From: Clitopilus passeckerianus
Lineage: Eukaryota > Basidiomycota > Agaricomycetes > Agaricales > Entolomataceae
Assembly: GCA_944990035.1 (NCBI GenBank)
Contig: CALYLX010000150.1
Location: 558,001 to 622,000 of the forward strand
DNA length: 64,000 bases
Direction of reading: 5' to 3'
Both the position numbers and the translations under genes were made by a program. The notes beneath the pieces were generated by a model, which saw nothing but the letters and a program-made list of their open reading frames with translations, did not search any database and had not been told where the DNA came from. Positions 44,487 to 57,319 of the stretch are shown one piece after another. The first letter of the stretch is position 1; each line of letters opens with the position of its first letter.

Positions 44487-45084
44487 ATGTCTGCAAGTCT
44501 TGCCCTTCGTCAGGTTGGGCGCACGGCAGCCCGTAGAGCACTTGCTCCCAGAATTGCAGCATCCCCATCCGTGAGGCATGCTTCTACGTCGACAAACGAA
44601 GAACCCGATCCCCAACTTAATGGATATCCGCAACTACCATACGTTTCCAACCAAACTCGACCGGCTCTGGGATGGGAGGACCCGCTTATGAGACGCAATT
44701 TCGGTGAAACGGTACGCTCTTTTCTTCCGGCGCTTGGGCAACCGCTTGACCTTTGCTGACATTCTTGGCGAATAGCTGCATGAACAAGACGAAGTTCTGT
44801 CAATGTGGGGACCGGATATTCCACCAGTACCCGTTCGCACAGCCGTCTTCAGATTTGTGCTTGCATTTACAGGGTTCTTTGGGTTTGGATACCTGGTGAA
44901 GAATGTCATTGCACAGGATCCTCCTGCCATTCGTAGGGAATACCCGTATTCGGGCCTCGTGCAAGAGCTGGGCGGTGTCGAGGAAAACAAGGTCAGTCAC
45001 TCCAAATGAATAGACGTCAATCGTAAAGTTAATTTGTTTGTTCCGCTCCAGGCTAGACCAGAATCGACCGAGGGGGAAGATTAG
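44487..45084 (+). CDS. NADH:ubiquinone oxidoreductase subunit, NDUFB8/ASHI type
   Basis: Accessory membrane-arm subunit of mitochondrial complex I. Start 'MSASLALRQVGRTAARRALAPRIAA' (ATG 44487) is an Arg/Ala-rich mitochondrial presequence ending around 'RHAST'. The mature part begins 'EEPDPQLNGYPQLPYVSNQTRPALGWEDPLMRRNFGE'-like sequence in family order. An intron near 44713-44774 joins 'LHEQDEVLSMWGPDIPP', a single transmembrane helix 'FRFVLAFTGFFGFGYLVKNV', then 'RREYPYSGLVQELGG'. A last intron (about 44993-45051) leads to 'ARPESTEGED' and TAG at 45082-45084. Length (about 150 residues) fits the family. Confidence 0.85.
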
Positions 45085-46649
45085 AACAGCATTTGTTGTC
45101 CTCAAAGTAGAGTTGAATGCAAATATTTACCAACTCCAAAAGTTGCGATGAACACGGTCACGGGACGGCAAACTCATGAGTTTCTTCAAGGATGGTAGAG
45201 TTCAATGGCTCATGGGCCTTTGTACCCGTTTCGATAATTCGCCGACGTCGACAACATATGGTCACATTCAATGGTTGAACGTCTTGTATTTTGCTCGTCC
45301 CCCGATTGTATACTTCTTTCTCCCCTTGTGTCAAATCCTCGTGGTCCCTAAATGCCGCCTCGGAGGCCGACTCGGTTTGACCACATCTCGATCGATTATG
45401 CCTTGACGTTCATGCCCGACACCCTCAGCGATTCTGAGGCACAGGGATTGGCCTGCTTTCGCAATGGCCAAGGCGAAGGAACACTACGCCAAATAGTGGA
45501 ACAACGCAAAAACCCTTCATCCGGTATTGAATCCCAAGCGGCTGGACCGGTTCTTCCCCAGGCCTTTAATCGTTTCATTTTAGCTTGGAAGGTTCGGCGC
45601 GTGGGACGTCGCAAAATCAGAAGGGCCAGTGTTCCCGATTCAAGTCTTATTGGGCTGACCTGCAGCCTGCCGTTCAAGATATCCATTGCTTTCGCGTTCT
45701 CATCGAGGGTTTTTACAGGGTTTCTCATTTTTGCCTCGTATTGACTTACCTCCTCTAGAAACCTTCAAGTAGACGGGAAAGCCCGGCCTCGCATGCATTA
45801 TACACGTCTCCTACATATGTCAAGGCCTGAACAGGGCGGCACCTTCGCGAACCCCTAGGTGAATGAATCGAAGGTGATTTTTTCGCAAACACGGAGACAA
45901 ATTTGACAGTAATCCACTTTGGATGTTGGACGGTTCTTTCAGAACATTCGGAACGGTGAACTCCTAGCCTCATGTATACTATGGTTTGACAGCGTTTAAG
46001 CTGCCACACATAGCCACAGATAGTCCTGACAGACAATAAAGCGTGTGAGTGAGATATCAAGGTTAAAAAAGCTCGATGTGAACTGACGACCTTGATCGCT
46101 TCATAAGGTCGGGTTCCCAGCCTTGATCTCGCCAGTCATTCTACGTGGACGTGGTGACTTTAAATTCTTTGCCGCACGGTCGTATTGCTGGTAAGGTGTT
46201 TCGGCACCAGAGTAAGAGAAGCAATTGTCCCGTTTGTTCTGGAGAAATATTCGGAGACTTCTAGAAGACTCAAGCCTATACTTCCTACACAATACGGATA
46301 AAAACCTTGCATTCTTGGGACTCGAATAATGATTATCGTAAGGCGTCGCGGCGATAGAGCTAGTATCCTATCGTCATACTTAGATTCTCGTGGTTGGTAT
46401 GTTGAAAACTCCAAGCAATGACAGCATCTGCGCCTGTATCTCCATTTGTATGTTATGTGCCTTGAACACTGAAAAGCTCAGAAAATCCTAAGAAATTCAA
46501 TTGAAAGACCACAGTAGAACTCAAAATTTATGGTTTGCGGTGATCCAGTGTGCTGAGGTGAAGAAGCGTCCAATTCTTAGTATTTGCGGTTGTCTCGCCA
46601 CGTTGATCTGAAAGTATCGTTGAACCCCCACCACCAGCAAACGGGCATA
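45085..46649. other. 1.5-kb region without a supported gene
   Basis: The longest gene-free stretch here. Overlapping ORFs on both strands (plus 45352-45744, minus 45396-45728, minus 45755-46060) show no conserved motif and no exon context. Codons around the two opposite 45.4-45.7 kb ORFs cannot decide a strand. It may hold a lineage-specific gene, a decayed gene, or the long promoter and 5' UTR of the CAF120-like gene. Confidence 0.5.
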
Positions 46650-49600
46650 ATGCTGGCTCAAGCGTCGTCATTGGCTCCGGGCCAGGTCCATCATCAGCCT
46701 GAGAGTGGTCAGGGGTTTGGCCACGAGCAACCTTCTTCTCAACCTCCCTCGAGCCAACAGCTCAGCTTCCCAACGATGACCCCACCGCTCTCAGAGTTTG
46801 GGCAACAGTCTCCCCCTCAGAGCCCACCAGCGACCTCACACACGCGGTCCTCGTCTTTCTTCTCTTTTAGGAACAGACAGTCCTTCAGCGAGGAGAGGCC
46901 GAGTGGCCATCAAAGAAAGGGTTCAGCACCAGCTGGGAACGTTCTTCGTCCATCAACATCGCCAAACGTACTTCGTCGATCGCCTCCTACTCAACCACAA
47001 CTTTTGGCTAAACAACCACAACAGGACCGGACTTTGAGCCAGCCAAGGGGTTTTGCTCCTCAATTTGAACAGCAGCAGCAGCAGGAGCCGCAGCCAACCA
47101 CGATGCAGAATGATTTGACTCCAGCACCTTCAAACCCTTCTCCACCTCAAGGATCGCCCCCAATAAACATGCAGTCTCCGCCTCAACCACCTCCTCTTCA
47201 CCCGGAGATTCGTTCGGCTGTAAATCTAACGAATGCTCATGCCCATAAAATATATTTTTCGGGACCCCTCGTGCGTAGGGTTGAGCGCCTTCCTGATGGC
47301 TCAAAGCCTGCGAAAGATGAGGGGTGGACGGAGGTCTGGGCTCAGCTAGGTGGTACAACGCTCAGCGTATGGGACATGAAGCAAGTTCAGGAAGCCAACA
47401 GGCAGGGCAAAGAAGTGCCGCCAACCTACATTAATATAACTGATGCTGTGCGTACCCAATGCGTACGCCACAATTTTCTTTTCGACGATATCTCATGGAG
47501 TTCTTTGTTCTAGTTCGTCCAAGTTTTAGGCTCAGTGACCATTCCAGGTGGCCAAAAGTACTCCAACGTGCTCACACTCAACAATGCCGGATCGAATCTC
47601 CTTCTCTTTTCTTGCCCTTCACCAGCTATGCTGATTTCATGGGCTGCTGCTCTAAGGCTATCAGCCTGGGAGAAATCACGGCTAGAGGAAATTTACACGG
47701 CACATCTCATTCGGTTGACTCTCAATGGTATGTCTACATGGCTACGTCATTACGATGAGTTCTCAGCACCCTTATAGCACCTAATTCCCCATCGACCTTG
47801 GTTCAAGGCCGCATGGAAGGTTGGGTTCGCATTCGTGCAGCTGGCACCACAGACTGGAAACGTGTTTGGATGGTTATAACCGCTGGTAACGAAGGTGGCC
47901 CAGGTGACTTACTTGGTCACGGTAGCGGTACTGCATCCCCGCCAACTCTGAAGAAGAACCGTCTATCCAGTATGTTTTCTCGTGACGTAGAGGTTACTGC
48001 ACCTACCAAGGCAAGAATAACTATGCACGGGGGAACAAGCCGAAAGAAAAGAAGAAATCAGTCTTGACGCTACGGGATGTTACACAAGCTTTCGGTGTAT
48101 ACCCCGAGCGTCCTGAGCTCATCAGTCGCAGTACCTTGATCAAGGTGGAGGGTACCTTTGGAGATGAAGAATTAGCCGGCACGATGAAGTCCAGAGATGG
48201 TTGGCTGCTCATCATGCCTGAGCTGGAAGGTGGCCTGGATCCTGCAGCTGAGATGCTTAAATGGATTACCGGTAGGTTTCTGCTAAGGGTCTCGGTCTTT
48301 CTAGTCGCTGATTGAGAGGGACTTTTCACAGCACTGCACGATGCATTCGAACTTTATGGTCGGCCTGAGGCCTGGACTTGGGATCCTCGAAACCCAGTCT
48401 CTTTGATGTTTGCATATCCAGTTGGACCGCATAAGGATGTAAGTCGATTATTCCATCTACATGGTAACGTACTGATTTTCGGTCAAGCTACTTTTCCTAG
48501 ACCGAGAGCTAGCTGAAAGCCTCGATCCTCGAGATGACCGCACCTCGTCCATCCGATCTCGACTTATCAATATGCTTCTGGATCGAATGCGCGGAAATGA
48601 CGCTCCTACTCAAAGAGCCTCCGATAAGCCTCCCATTTTGCCGCCTATTGGTGATTCTCAGCCGGCTCAACAACCAGAGCAGCCACAACATCAGCAGCAG
48701 CAGCCATCTTACTCCAACGGTGCGAGTGCATCTAATGGCTTCAGATTACCACCAATTGCACCCGTTGGATCCTCTCTGTATCCTTCACAGGGAAAGAAAG
48801 AGTTATCGCCTATAAATGAGAGAGATAGTTCTACCCCGACTCAGTCCCCTATCCACTCAGTCAACCACGGTACCAGTCTCATGGACATAAACACGCCCAA
48901 TCCCCATGAAATAAATACGCCCAATCCCCATGACATAATTACGCCAAACCCTCATCCGCAGAGCCCACCACCGTCAAATCCTCAAAGCCCCACCCCGTCC
49001 ACACCACGAAGCTTGCCTTCCCGTCAGCTATCGGCTAGCGGTGTCAGCACTCAACCTCCGGGGTCGAGCACCAGAAATAGCATGCGCCCCGTTCCGACCG
49101 TGCAAAGCATTGGGAGTACGAATAGCTTTGACAGACAAACCCTAAGCACCTCCAGCAGTCTTCATGATCCTATTCGCAGCGATTCTGTACCAAAAGTTCA
49201 GCCAGATCCTGCCAACGTTTCACTTCCGGTGTCGCCCCCACCATCCGAACAATCAGCCTTGTCATACTTCACCCCGACGACTCGACCTCGTTCTCCATCC
49301 AACTCAGTACTCACTTCGCCGTTTTCTGAAGATCACCATGAGCCTCATCGGTCCCCTGCTCGTATGTCGGTCGATCGTTCCTCCGATCGTCTATCCATCT
49401 TGACTTCTCCTCATTCACCCTCGAACCGGCATGCACCTGCAGGGCCGTTGGGAATGTCACGCTCAGTTTCTTCCGAGAGCAAACCGGGCAGCTTCGTGAC
49501 CCCTGCCCAGACAACTCCCGCTCAGGAAGCGAAGGATGACTCGCCAGATTTGTTTTCAGAAGCAGGAGCCCTGTATTACATGTCGCAATTTGACGGAGAT

Positions 49601-51891
49601 AAAGCGCCTACTCAACATGTCAAACGTGCCCCGACAACAATAGCAGAAGCAAGCAACGAAAATGGGGACGATTCTGAAGGCACAGCTGAGGAGGCAGAAC
49701 CTCCCACTCATGACGCCGGAACCGCGCCTCCTGCGCTCATTGCAGCCCGCGTGGGAGCAACAAGCCCTGGTGGCAGTGCCACAACGTCAAGTTCTGTACC
49801 CAAAACACAGTTGCCTATCCGTCAAAGCACAACTCCTGAAAGTTCTTCCAACTCAGCAACGCAACTGAATAGGCCGATTAGCCCATCAAGGCCCGGCATC
49901 GGACGTAAGCCATCAGGTGCGCGTGCTCAAGCACCGCCAGCACGTTCGTTTACAAGCGAAAGCCTTGCATCTTCACCACCAGTCACCGAAGAAGAGGACG
50001 AGTCTCAAGACGAACCCGCTACCGCCAACTCACCCCAAATAAGTCAGCCTTCGAGGAAAATGAGCCAGTCTCAGACCCGCCCTTCCATCGACGACCCCGA
50101 TGCGGATGCGCTGGCAGTTTTGCAGTACCTTAGCACCGAGGACAAACCACCTTCACCCGTCCAGATCAAGGTGGAACCTCTTAATGTCAGATCGCAGAAA
50201 CCTACTTCGCCTCCGCTGTCTGGCCCTCCTGCGATTAAGACACCTACGGAGCCTGCACCTCAGTACAAATCTTCGTTTGCACCCTCCAAGCAGGCTGCCG
50301 AGCGCAAGGCGAAGGCACAGGCACAGCAGGCTGCGCACCTCGCGGCAGTGACGAAGCCGGGCAGAGCGAATGGGAAGAGGGCTTCTAAGATTGGAGGAGG
50401 AGGATGGAACGAGAGCAGCGATGAGGAGGAGGAGGAAGAGGAAGAAGAGGATGACGACGTGAACTCAGATGATGAACCTATACCACCCAAACAAGACTCT
50501 CAAGGATCGTCGAATGTATCCCTTCCTCGTCCTCCACGAAGCCAAAACCCCTCGGAAGTCTTTTCCGATGTTCAGCAATCTGCTCAGCAGCCATCTCATC
50601 TGCGCACACCTCGTGGTTTGCCTCAAATACCTGGTAGCCAATACTCATGTAGGTCTTTCAAACGCGCTAAGTTCGTTCATATGCTAATCTTTTCATAGCC
50701 GAGGATGCCAATCCCCTTCCACCTCCCCGTAATGTTGGATCTGACCAATTCCTGCAAGCCGCACGTCGAACTCACATCGACGGCACGCCCATTCGTACAC
50801 AAGCTGAAGTCGGGCAGCAACCTGGTGCTGCTCGCCAGAACATGTGGAGTCAAGTCCTTGAAGGACGCGCAAATGTCCAACAACCTTCAGATACTTTCGT
50901 GCAACTGGATACCGCCGAAACAATGACGAAGGCGTTCACGCCTCAGGGCTTGCTTTCGGCTGGTCTTCAGGACAAACAAGATCGATCAGCAAAGAAGCAG
51001 GAAGAGCTTGCTCGTGAAACTGGTGCTTCCCTCATCAACGTCCCCAACAAACCGCCACCGCCGCAGATGGGCCTTCTTGGTGCCATCACCGCCCATGAAC
51101 GAGAACGAAAGAGGGAGGGAGGTGTCGGCGCCACCCTTACCGAACGCGAGCGAGAGAAACGCGTCGCAGAGGATAGGCAGCGTCGATTTGATGAAGCTCA
51201 ACGCCAGCAGCTCGACCAGATGCAACAAGGCGGTTCGATGTATGGCTATCCTGCGGCATATAGCATGATGGGGAACCCGATGATGATGATGAACCCCATG
51301 AACCCGATGATGATGAATCCAATGATGACTGGGGGGATGAGCCCAATGATGCCCATGATGACTGGCCAGATGTCCGGCCAGATGGGTTATCCCGGCATGG
51401 GATATAATCCTCAGCATATGTTCGCGGCCCAGCAAGCAGCAGCTCAGGCGTATCAGCAAGCCATGATGGCCTTCTCAGTCGCTGGTTCGCAAGCTGGAGG
51501 AGATGGACAGAATGGGAATCAATCCCAGTTCAATCCTGCTATGGGGGGTATGCAAGGAGGCATGCAGGGGAACATGGCACCCATGCAAGGGAATATGGGA
51601 TTCGATCCTCGTATGTCAATGATGGGCATGCCAATGATGGGTGCTTCTATGGGTTCTCCGATGGGAATGATGCCTCAAATGACAGGAATGTCAGGCTTCG
51701 ACGCCAGATTCCCTCCAAACATGAACTCCTCTCCATCCAATCAGGACACGGCGCTCACTCCACCTGCTGGCATCAACGCCAATGGATTCTCCTCGCACAC
51801 CAGTTCGCCAGCGCGACATGGATCTCCACTCGCGAGACCCGGAAACGATGGTAGCCAAAACAACAGTCGTCCAGAGACCCCGAAAACATGA
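46650..51891 (+). CDS. CAF120/SKG3-like PH domain protein
   Basis: Related to yeast Caf120 (CCR4-NOT associated) and Skg3. ATG 46650; an N-terminal Gln/Pro/Ser-rich region is followed by a split PH-like module: 'IYFSGPLVRRVERLPDG', 'EGWTEVWAQLGGTTLSVWDMK', 'TYINITDA', then 'FVQVLGSVTI', 'FSCPSPAMLISWAAALRLSAWEKSRLEEIYTAHL' and 'VQGRMEGWVRIRAAGTTDWKRVWMVI'. After that, 'LTLRDVTQAFGVYPERPELIS' and 'LLFLDRELAESLDPRDDR' are family-typical. The rest is disordered: Ser/Pro regions, an acidic run, a helical 'RERERKREGG' zone and a Met/Gly/Asn-rich C-terminus. The frame breaks at 48029-48033 (GGGGG). One more G would join 'TMHGG' to 'NKPKEKKKSVLTLRD' directly. Confidence 0.85.
48887..48955 (+). repeat. 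24-bp coding tandem repeat, three copies
   Basis: Three head-to-tail units (48887-48910, 48911-48934, 48935-48955, the last one codon short) encode INTPNPHE/INTPNPHD/IITPNPH. The first two units are nearly identical, suggesting recent slippage. Confidence 0.8.
51236..51720 (+). repeat. Met/Gly/Asn-rich low-complexity coding region
   Basis: ATG-rich sequence encodes repeated MMMNPM, MMTG and MQGN-like units near the C-terminus of the CAF120-like protein. It resembles prion-like, phase-separating domains of RNA-binding factors. The resemblance is compositional only. Confidence 0.55.
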
Positions 51892-52274
51892 TCTTCAGCA
51901 CCTACCAGGACTACTTTGAATTCACTATTATTGGTCTCTTAGATTGGGGATTCCCTACTTTCCTTTACGTTTACTATGATATTTTATCGGACTCCACTAT
52001 ACTTATATCAGACTGTCGTTCCCGTAGTTTGCCACAATTTACTCTCGTTTGCGCCTTTTTGTAGGGGGACTCTGAACGCCTTTATGCGCCTGTACAGGCA
52101 CCAGCCAAGCACCAGCGCAAAACCTTGACCAATTTTGCTGGGCGCGTACGCGTTGTTTGCTCTCTCTGGTGATAGCAAACATTGGACCTGCTGACAGATC
52201 GAGTCTGGCAGATGCAGCGACGGTTTCGTTGCCTCGGTGGCCAGTTTGGTCTTGCCGTATGATATCTAGCTTCA
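51892..52274. other. Gap between CAF120-like gene and RAD2
   Basis: About 380 bp with no supported gene. Contains the 3' UTR of the former and the RAD2 promoter. Confidence 0.5.
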
Positions 52275-55200
52275 ATGGGTGTCAAGTCCCTATGGAGCCT
52301 TTTGACTCCTGTTGGTCGCCCAGTAATGTCGGCATTTTTCTATTCAGACTAAACTTCATCTAATCATCCTCTTCAAGGCTGGAAACAATGGAAGGCAAGG
52401 TTATGGCCATCGACTCCAGCATCTGGATATATCAGTTCCAAGCTACCATGAGAGACAAAGACGGTCGTGTTTTGGTGAACGCACACGTCTTGGGTTTCTT
52501 ACGGAGGATATCCAAATTGCTTTTCTACGGCATTAAACCTGTCTTCATCTTTGATGGAGGGGCTCCTACTCTCAAACGAAATACACTTGTATGTCTCATT
52601 CAGGATGATATGCAAAAATTACTGATGTCAAGTCTATAGAGAGGCAGAAAAGAGAAGAAGAGTGGAGCAGCAGCAAGCCATGCAAAGCTTGCTGAACGAT
52701 TACTTGCCGCACAGATGAGGCGAGAGGCCCTCGATCAAGTGGACGGTAGTGGGCAGTGAGTTGGATCCTATCAAGCAGGCTTTCTCGGAGTTACTAACTG
52801 TGCAAATCAGGCGGAAGGGAAAACAAACGGCTGCTGCATTAAATGACCAGACAGTGTACCTTGAAGACGTAGAGTCGACCGTGCCGAAAACTCCGTCAAA
52901 ACGTCCAACTCGTGAACCCACTTCTTCTTCCAAGAAGAATAAATTCTATGACCATGATCCCTATCGGCTTCCGGAGGTCGACATGGACGAGATGGTCGCA
53001 CAGGCTACGAAGTCGGCTGCGCCAGACCCACGACTTGCTACTGAGGAAGAACTTCGCGCTTTCATTGAGGAAATGCGTCCCGAAGACTTCGACGTCACTT
53101 CTCCGGCCTTTCTGGAACTCCCCACCGAAATTCAGTACGAAATAGTGGGAGACCTCCGGCTCAAGTCTCGCCAGACATCCCATGCTCGCCTGCAAAAGAT
53201 GCTACGAAATGCGCCCACCCCTTTGGACTTTTCCAAGCAGCAAATAGCGAACCTCCGACAACGGAATACCCTAACGCAGCAGCTCTGATCACAACAGACA
53301 GTATTGGAAGCGCCCATATATCTATTCCTGTTCGTATCGCTAGTGAAAGAAATAAACAGTATGTCTTGGTCAAGAACGAAAGTGCCAGCGGAGGTTGGAT
53401 CCTTGGTGTTCGTGATGAAGGCACACGACAAAAGCCTATCAAGATCGATGTAGAAGACGAGAAGAGCGACGACAGTGATCAGGATATGGAGGAAGTAGAA
53501 ATGTACGTTCTGACAAAGATATGCTTTATGATGCTGACTTGCTACAGAACAAAACCTGCTCCCGATCCTGACCTACGAGAGTTCCAGCGGTCGATGGCTC
53601 TCTCAACTATCGGTAGTCGCGTCGAACAGAAAACATCGTCCATGTCCATCAACAGGAAGCATCCCAAACAGGCTCCAATCACGCAAACACCGTTATTCAA
53701 TCTTGACGAAGGCGATTATGACGACGTTGTCGAGGAAAATTCGGGGGTCTTCGACGATGACGCCGACGATGACCTAGCTGTTGCGCTTCAAGCCTCCTAT
53801 GATTATAACCATGCCAGAGTTCCCGAAGCTGGCGCGATGGAGGTGTCCCAAAAATCGCGCCCACCTTCGAAATCCTCCCCATCCAAGCAATCAGATACCC
53901 AAGGCGCGCCTGGTAGCATCCCGAAACACGATGATTTTGCCTCTACATCGCGATTGGGCACCGTGCTCACCTTCGCGAATACTCGGTCGCCCGAAAAGCC
54001 TTCTGTGTTCGGGAGAGCATCCTTATTATCAACACGCAAAGCGGACGAACCTCCTCAGAAGCCTACGCCTGAGGTGTCTGCACCTGGGGAGGAGCTAGTC
54101 ATGCTGCAAGCCCTAACGCGTCCAAAATGGCCTTGATTCCAAATGCACAATCCAATCAACCTTCCCATCTGTAGCTGGGCCTGTCCCCACAATTTCTGTT
54201 GTAACACCGCAAGAAGACGCCGTGGCCGGTACACCGACTTCGCAGTCAGAGAATGAGCTCCCAGAAGCCATAGCTCTAGTACCTCCAGCACAGGCCTTAG
54301 CCAGACCAGTGGACGATGAGATGTCTGGAGCAGTATCTGACTCCGAGGATGACATGGAGGAAATTGTGCCGCCTACCCCCGAGCCCGAAGCCATCTCAAG
54401 GGCAGAATCGCGAGTAGGGGAATCCTCGGCAGCGAGTATCGCTCCAGAATCCGACGATGACATGGAAGAAGTGGTCGTTGCATCCGCCGCCGCGAGTGAG
54501 AAGGCTCCCTCACCTGTTGACAATTCACTCCTGGCTTCAACGTCGAATATTGTGGAGCAACCAACAGATCCCCTTTTGCCCCCTCTTTCGATGTGGATGA
54601 AGAAGAGGAGCTGATTCCCTGGTCCCGGTCACCATCTCCTTCGGGTGGGCTCATAGCAATGGATCCTCTTCCAGAGGACCCGGTGGACAAGATGGACGCT
54701 GTAGCAGAAGAAACCGATTATGCACAGTTCGTCTCACAAGTGAAGGGACGAAACCTTGAGGATGTTAGGCGTGACATCGACGAGGAGATCGCAGTTTTGA
54801 ACGCACAGCGCAAAGCAGCCATGAGAGATTCTGAAGATATCACTCAGCAGATGGTTAACCAGATCATGGTGAGTGTAACTCATTCGCCTCATCCCTAAAA
54901 TGATTCTCAATTTGCTCAGGCTATGTTACGACTCTTTGGCATCCCCTACATGACCGCTCCAATGGAAGCAGAAGCCCAATGCGCAGAACTCGTGTCTCTT
55001 GGTCTCGTCGACGGTGTCATCACTGATGACTCCGACGTTTTTCTATTCGGTGCTCATCGTGTCTTCAAGAACATGTTCAATCAATCAAAGACGGTGGAGT
55101 GCTTCCTACTGTCGGATTTGGGCAGAGAGTTAGGCTTAGAGCGTGATGTTCTCGTCAATCTCGCCTACCTGCTTGGAAGCGACTACGTGGATGGCCTCCC

Positions 55201-56185
55201 AGGTGTCGGTCCTGTCGTCGCAATGGAAATTCTTAAAGAGTTTCCCGGAGAGACCGGATTAAGTGACTTCAGGGACTGGTGGATGAAAGTCCAAAAGGGA
55301 AAGGACAAAGAGGAAGATACACGTTCTAAGTTCCGCAAGAAGTTTGTATGTCGATTTCAACGCACTTTAAACCTAGGCCCGATATTCTTACCTGTTTATC
55401 ACTAGAAAAAGAAGTTCAAAGATCTATTCCTCACGGAGGAGTGGCCAAACCCAGCTGTCGTACGTAGTTCTGGCGTAATGTTTGTTCATCAGACCACTCA
55501 CATTCACAATAGAGGGATGCCTATATTAATCCCACAGTGGACAAATCCGATGAACCATTTAAGTGGGGTCTACCAGATCTTGATGCTCTGAGAGCGTGAG
55601 TATCTCCACCCGAGCACCTCCAATATTTGCTAAATTATATCCTGCAGGTTCTTTGAGAACGAGCTTGGCTGGGTTCAGGCCAAAGTCGATGATGTACTTC
55701 TGCCCATCATCCAGAAGATGAATAAACGAAATCAGGCTGCTGCTCTGAACAAGCAGAGCAATCTCAACGGTTTCCTCGACATAGCTGGTGGCAGTGGCAC
55801 ATATGCACCTCGAAAAAGGCAAGCCTACACCAGCAAACGCCTCCAGAACGTTGTCGACGAGTTTCGGAAGAAGCGCGGCCGTGTTGTCGATTCAGAGGAA
55901 CCAGAAGCTGAACCTATTGAAGAAGCTTCACAGCCAAAGAAACGGAGGAAAGCACCCGCGAAGGCGGCGAAACCAAAGACCAGCGGTTCAAATACACGTA
56001 AACGAAAAGCAGCCAAGAAGTCGACACAGAAGGGCAGCGATGATGATGATAATGACTCGATACCAGAGGAACAACAACCGGTGGATATACCGCCGGACCC
56101 GGTGGTGGTGGCTCGTTTGCGGCCAAGGCCTAAGCCTATAGCTCGGGCAAAGCCTGTGGAGGGTGAGGATGGTTCTGATGCATAA
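52275..56185 (+). CDS. RAD2: RAD2/XPG structure-specific endonuclease
   Basis: Makes the 3' incision in nucleotide excision repair. Exon 1 (ATG 52275) reads 'MGVKSLWSLLTPVGRPV'. A GTCGGC donor at 52327 and an intron ending at 52376 give 'MLETMEGKVMAIDSSIWIYQF', the XPG N domain, with 'PVFIFDGGAP' next. A long acidic spacer with 'LPEVDMDEMV' and 'ELPTEIQYEIVGDLR' follows. The XPG I domain is 'MLRLFGIPYMTAPMEAEAQCAELVSLGLVDGVITDDSDVFLFG' in order, and the helix-hairpin-helix is 'LAYLLGSDYVDGLPGVGPVVAMEIL'. The C-terminus is basic, with NLS-like runs. Three frame changes occur: about 53282-53288, 54124-54127 (AAAA) and 54579-54583 (CCCCC). The first and last fit one missing base. As an important repair gene it is unlikely to be dead. 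Confidence 0.92.
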
Positions 56186-56254
56186 CTAAAATGAGCTGGA
56201 CTCATATATTATCTATGAACAACATATTGTACCACTAATGATTAAAGATTAAAT

Positions 56255-57319
56255 TTATGCTGGCGGTTTGGGCCCATCCTTCTTTGCGTGCTCGTACCCG
56301 CCAAAACCAAGCGAATCCAGAACGACATTCTCTTCTGCGTCTGGCTCAAGTTGACCTCTCTCATTCCGACGTGCCCTTCAAATAGCTTAGTGCTTGTAGA
56401 AAACAAAATGAAGGGCTGCAACTTACTTGAAGAAAGTGTATGAGAGCACAACATCCTCGACATTTCTGCAGGCTGGATCATCCAGCATATCCTTGTCTAT
56501 GAAGAAGAGCAAAGGCATATCAACTTCCTCGCCCGCCAACAATCTTTGTTCCTCAAAGCAGAAGCATTCAACTTTTGAGAAATAAGGTGCAACCTTCGAT
56601 TGAATTAGTTGCAGATCAAACGAAAGTGACAAGGAAGCGGGCTTACTCGATCTGGTGTAACATTGTACGTTGCAATGCCAATAATATCCTTGTCAGATAT
56701 ATTTCTTGCTGTGTAGAAAGCCAGACTTGATTCGCCAGGGAGGACACTAACAAATTTCTGCTGTGGGGTAAACTTCCAAGGGAGTTGCTCTGACCGGTCT
56801 GCATTGAAGTGCACTTTAATCCTGCGAGCATTCTCTACTGGGACGAGTCGTTCCGGCTCGAAGCGGCCAGTACCAACGTTGGGTGTGCCGGCAAACCCAG
56901 TTGCAGCGCAGAACATGCGATAAAGAGGTACAGCTGCGTAGCTGGCCCCGACCGCGGCAATTATCTGTCGATAGAGTGAACTTGGCAAATATGCCTCAGG
57001 AAGTGTGAATTCGTACAACAGCCGAGGTGTACATTAGCAACGCCCTGTTTCTTGCAGCATGTACTTCATTGCGAGATTTTGGAGATGCTTGGAAGCCAGC
57101 TCGCGGAGGAGGGGTTGCTTGGGTCGATGCCGGTCTGCGGGGAAATGAAGGTCCCAACCGGAAGCTTGGTCGCGCCAAACATGACGGTCTTGCAGATGTG
57201 TGGAACTGGAGACCGCCTGAGTCGCTCAGGAGTCAACACAAGATAAAATAAACACGCACCAGCCGTTCGTTATGCAACCGTAAGCCTGGTCGAAATAATG
57301 ACCAGAGGGGAGCTGACAT
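56255..57319 (-). CDS. COX11: Cytochrome c oxidase assembly protein COX11
   Basis: Inner-membrane copper chaperone that inserts the CuB site of Cox1. Exon 1 begins at ATG 57319 ('MSAPLWSLFRPGLRLHNERLV') and uses a GTGTTT donor, rejoining at about 57230 to 'RGLQFHTSARP', a classic mitochondrial presequence. A soluble stretch and 'RNRALLMYTSAVIIAAVGASYAAVPLYRMFC' (single transmembrane helix) follow. The copper-binding CFCF motif appears as 'FSKVECFCFEEQ', with 'FKVECFCFEEQRLL' context typical of COX11. 'LPGESSLAFYTARN' and 'EEVDMPLLFFID' also match. The last exon ends 'DGPKPPA'. Head-to-head with the DNAJC8-like gene, 100 bp apart. Confidence 0.92.

Noticed and set aside
45352..45744. Possible 130-residue plus-strand gene
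   Set aside because: No motif, no promoter cue, and an equally open minus-strand ORF overlaps it. Not enough to call a gene.
50986..51459. Minus-strand His-rich ORF opposite the CAF120-like C-terminus
   Set aside because: The His runs are the reverse complement of ATG repeats encoding the Met-rich region. No splice context.
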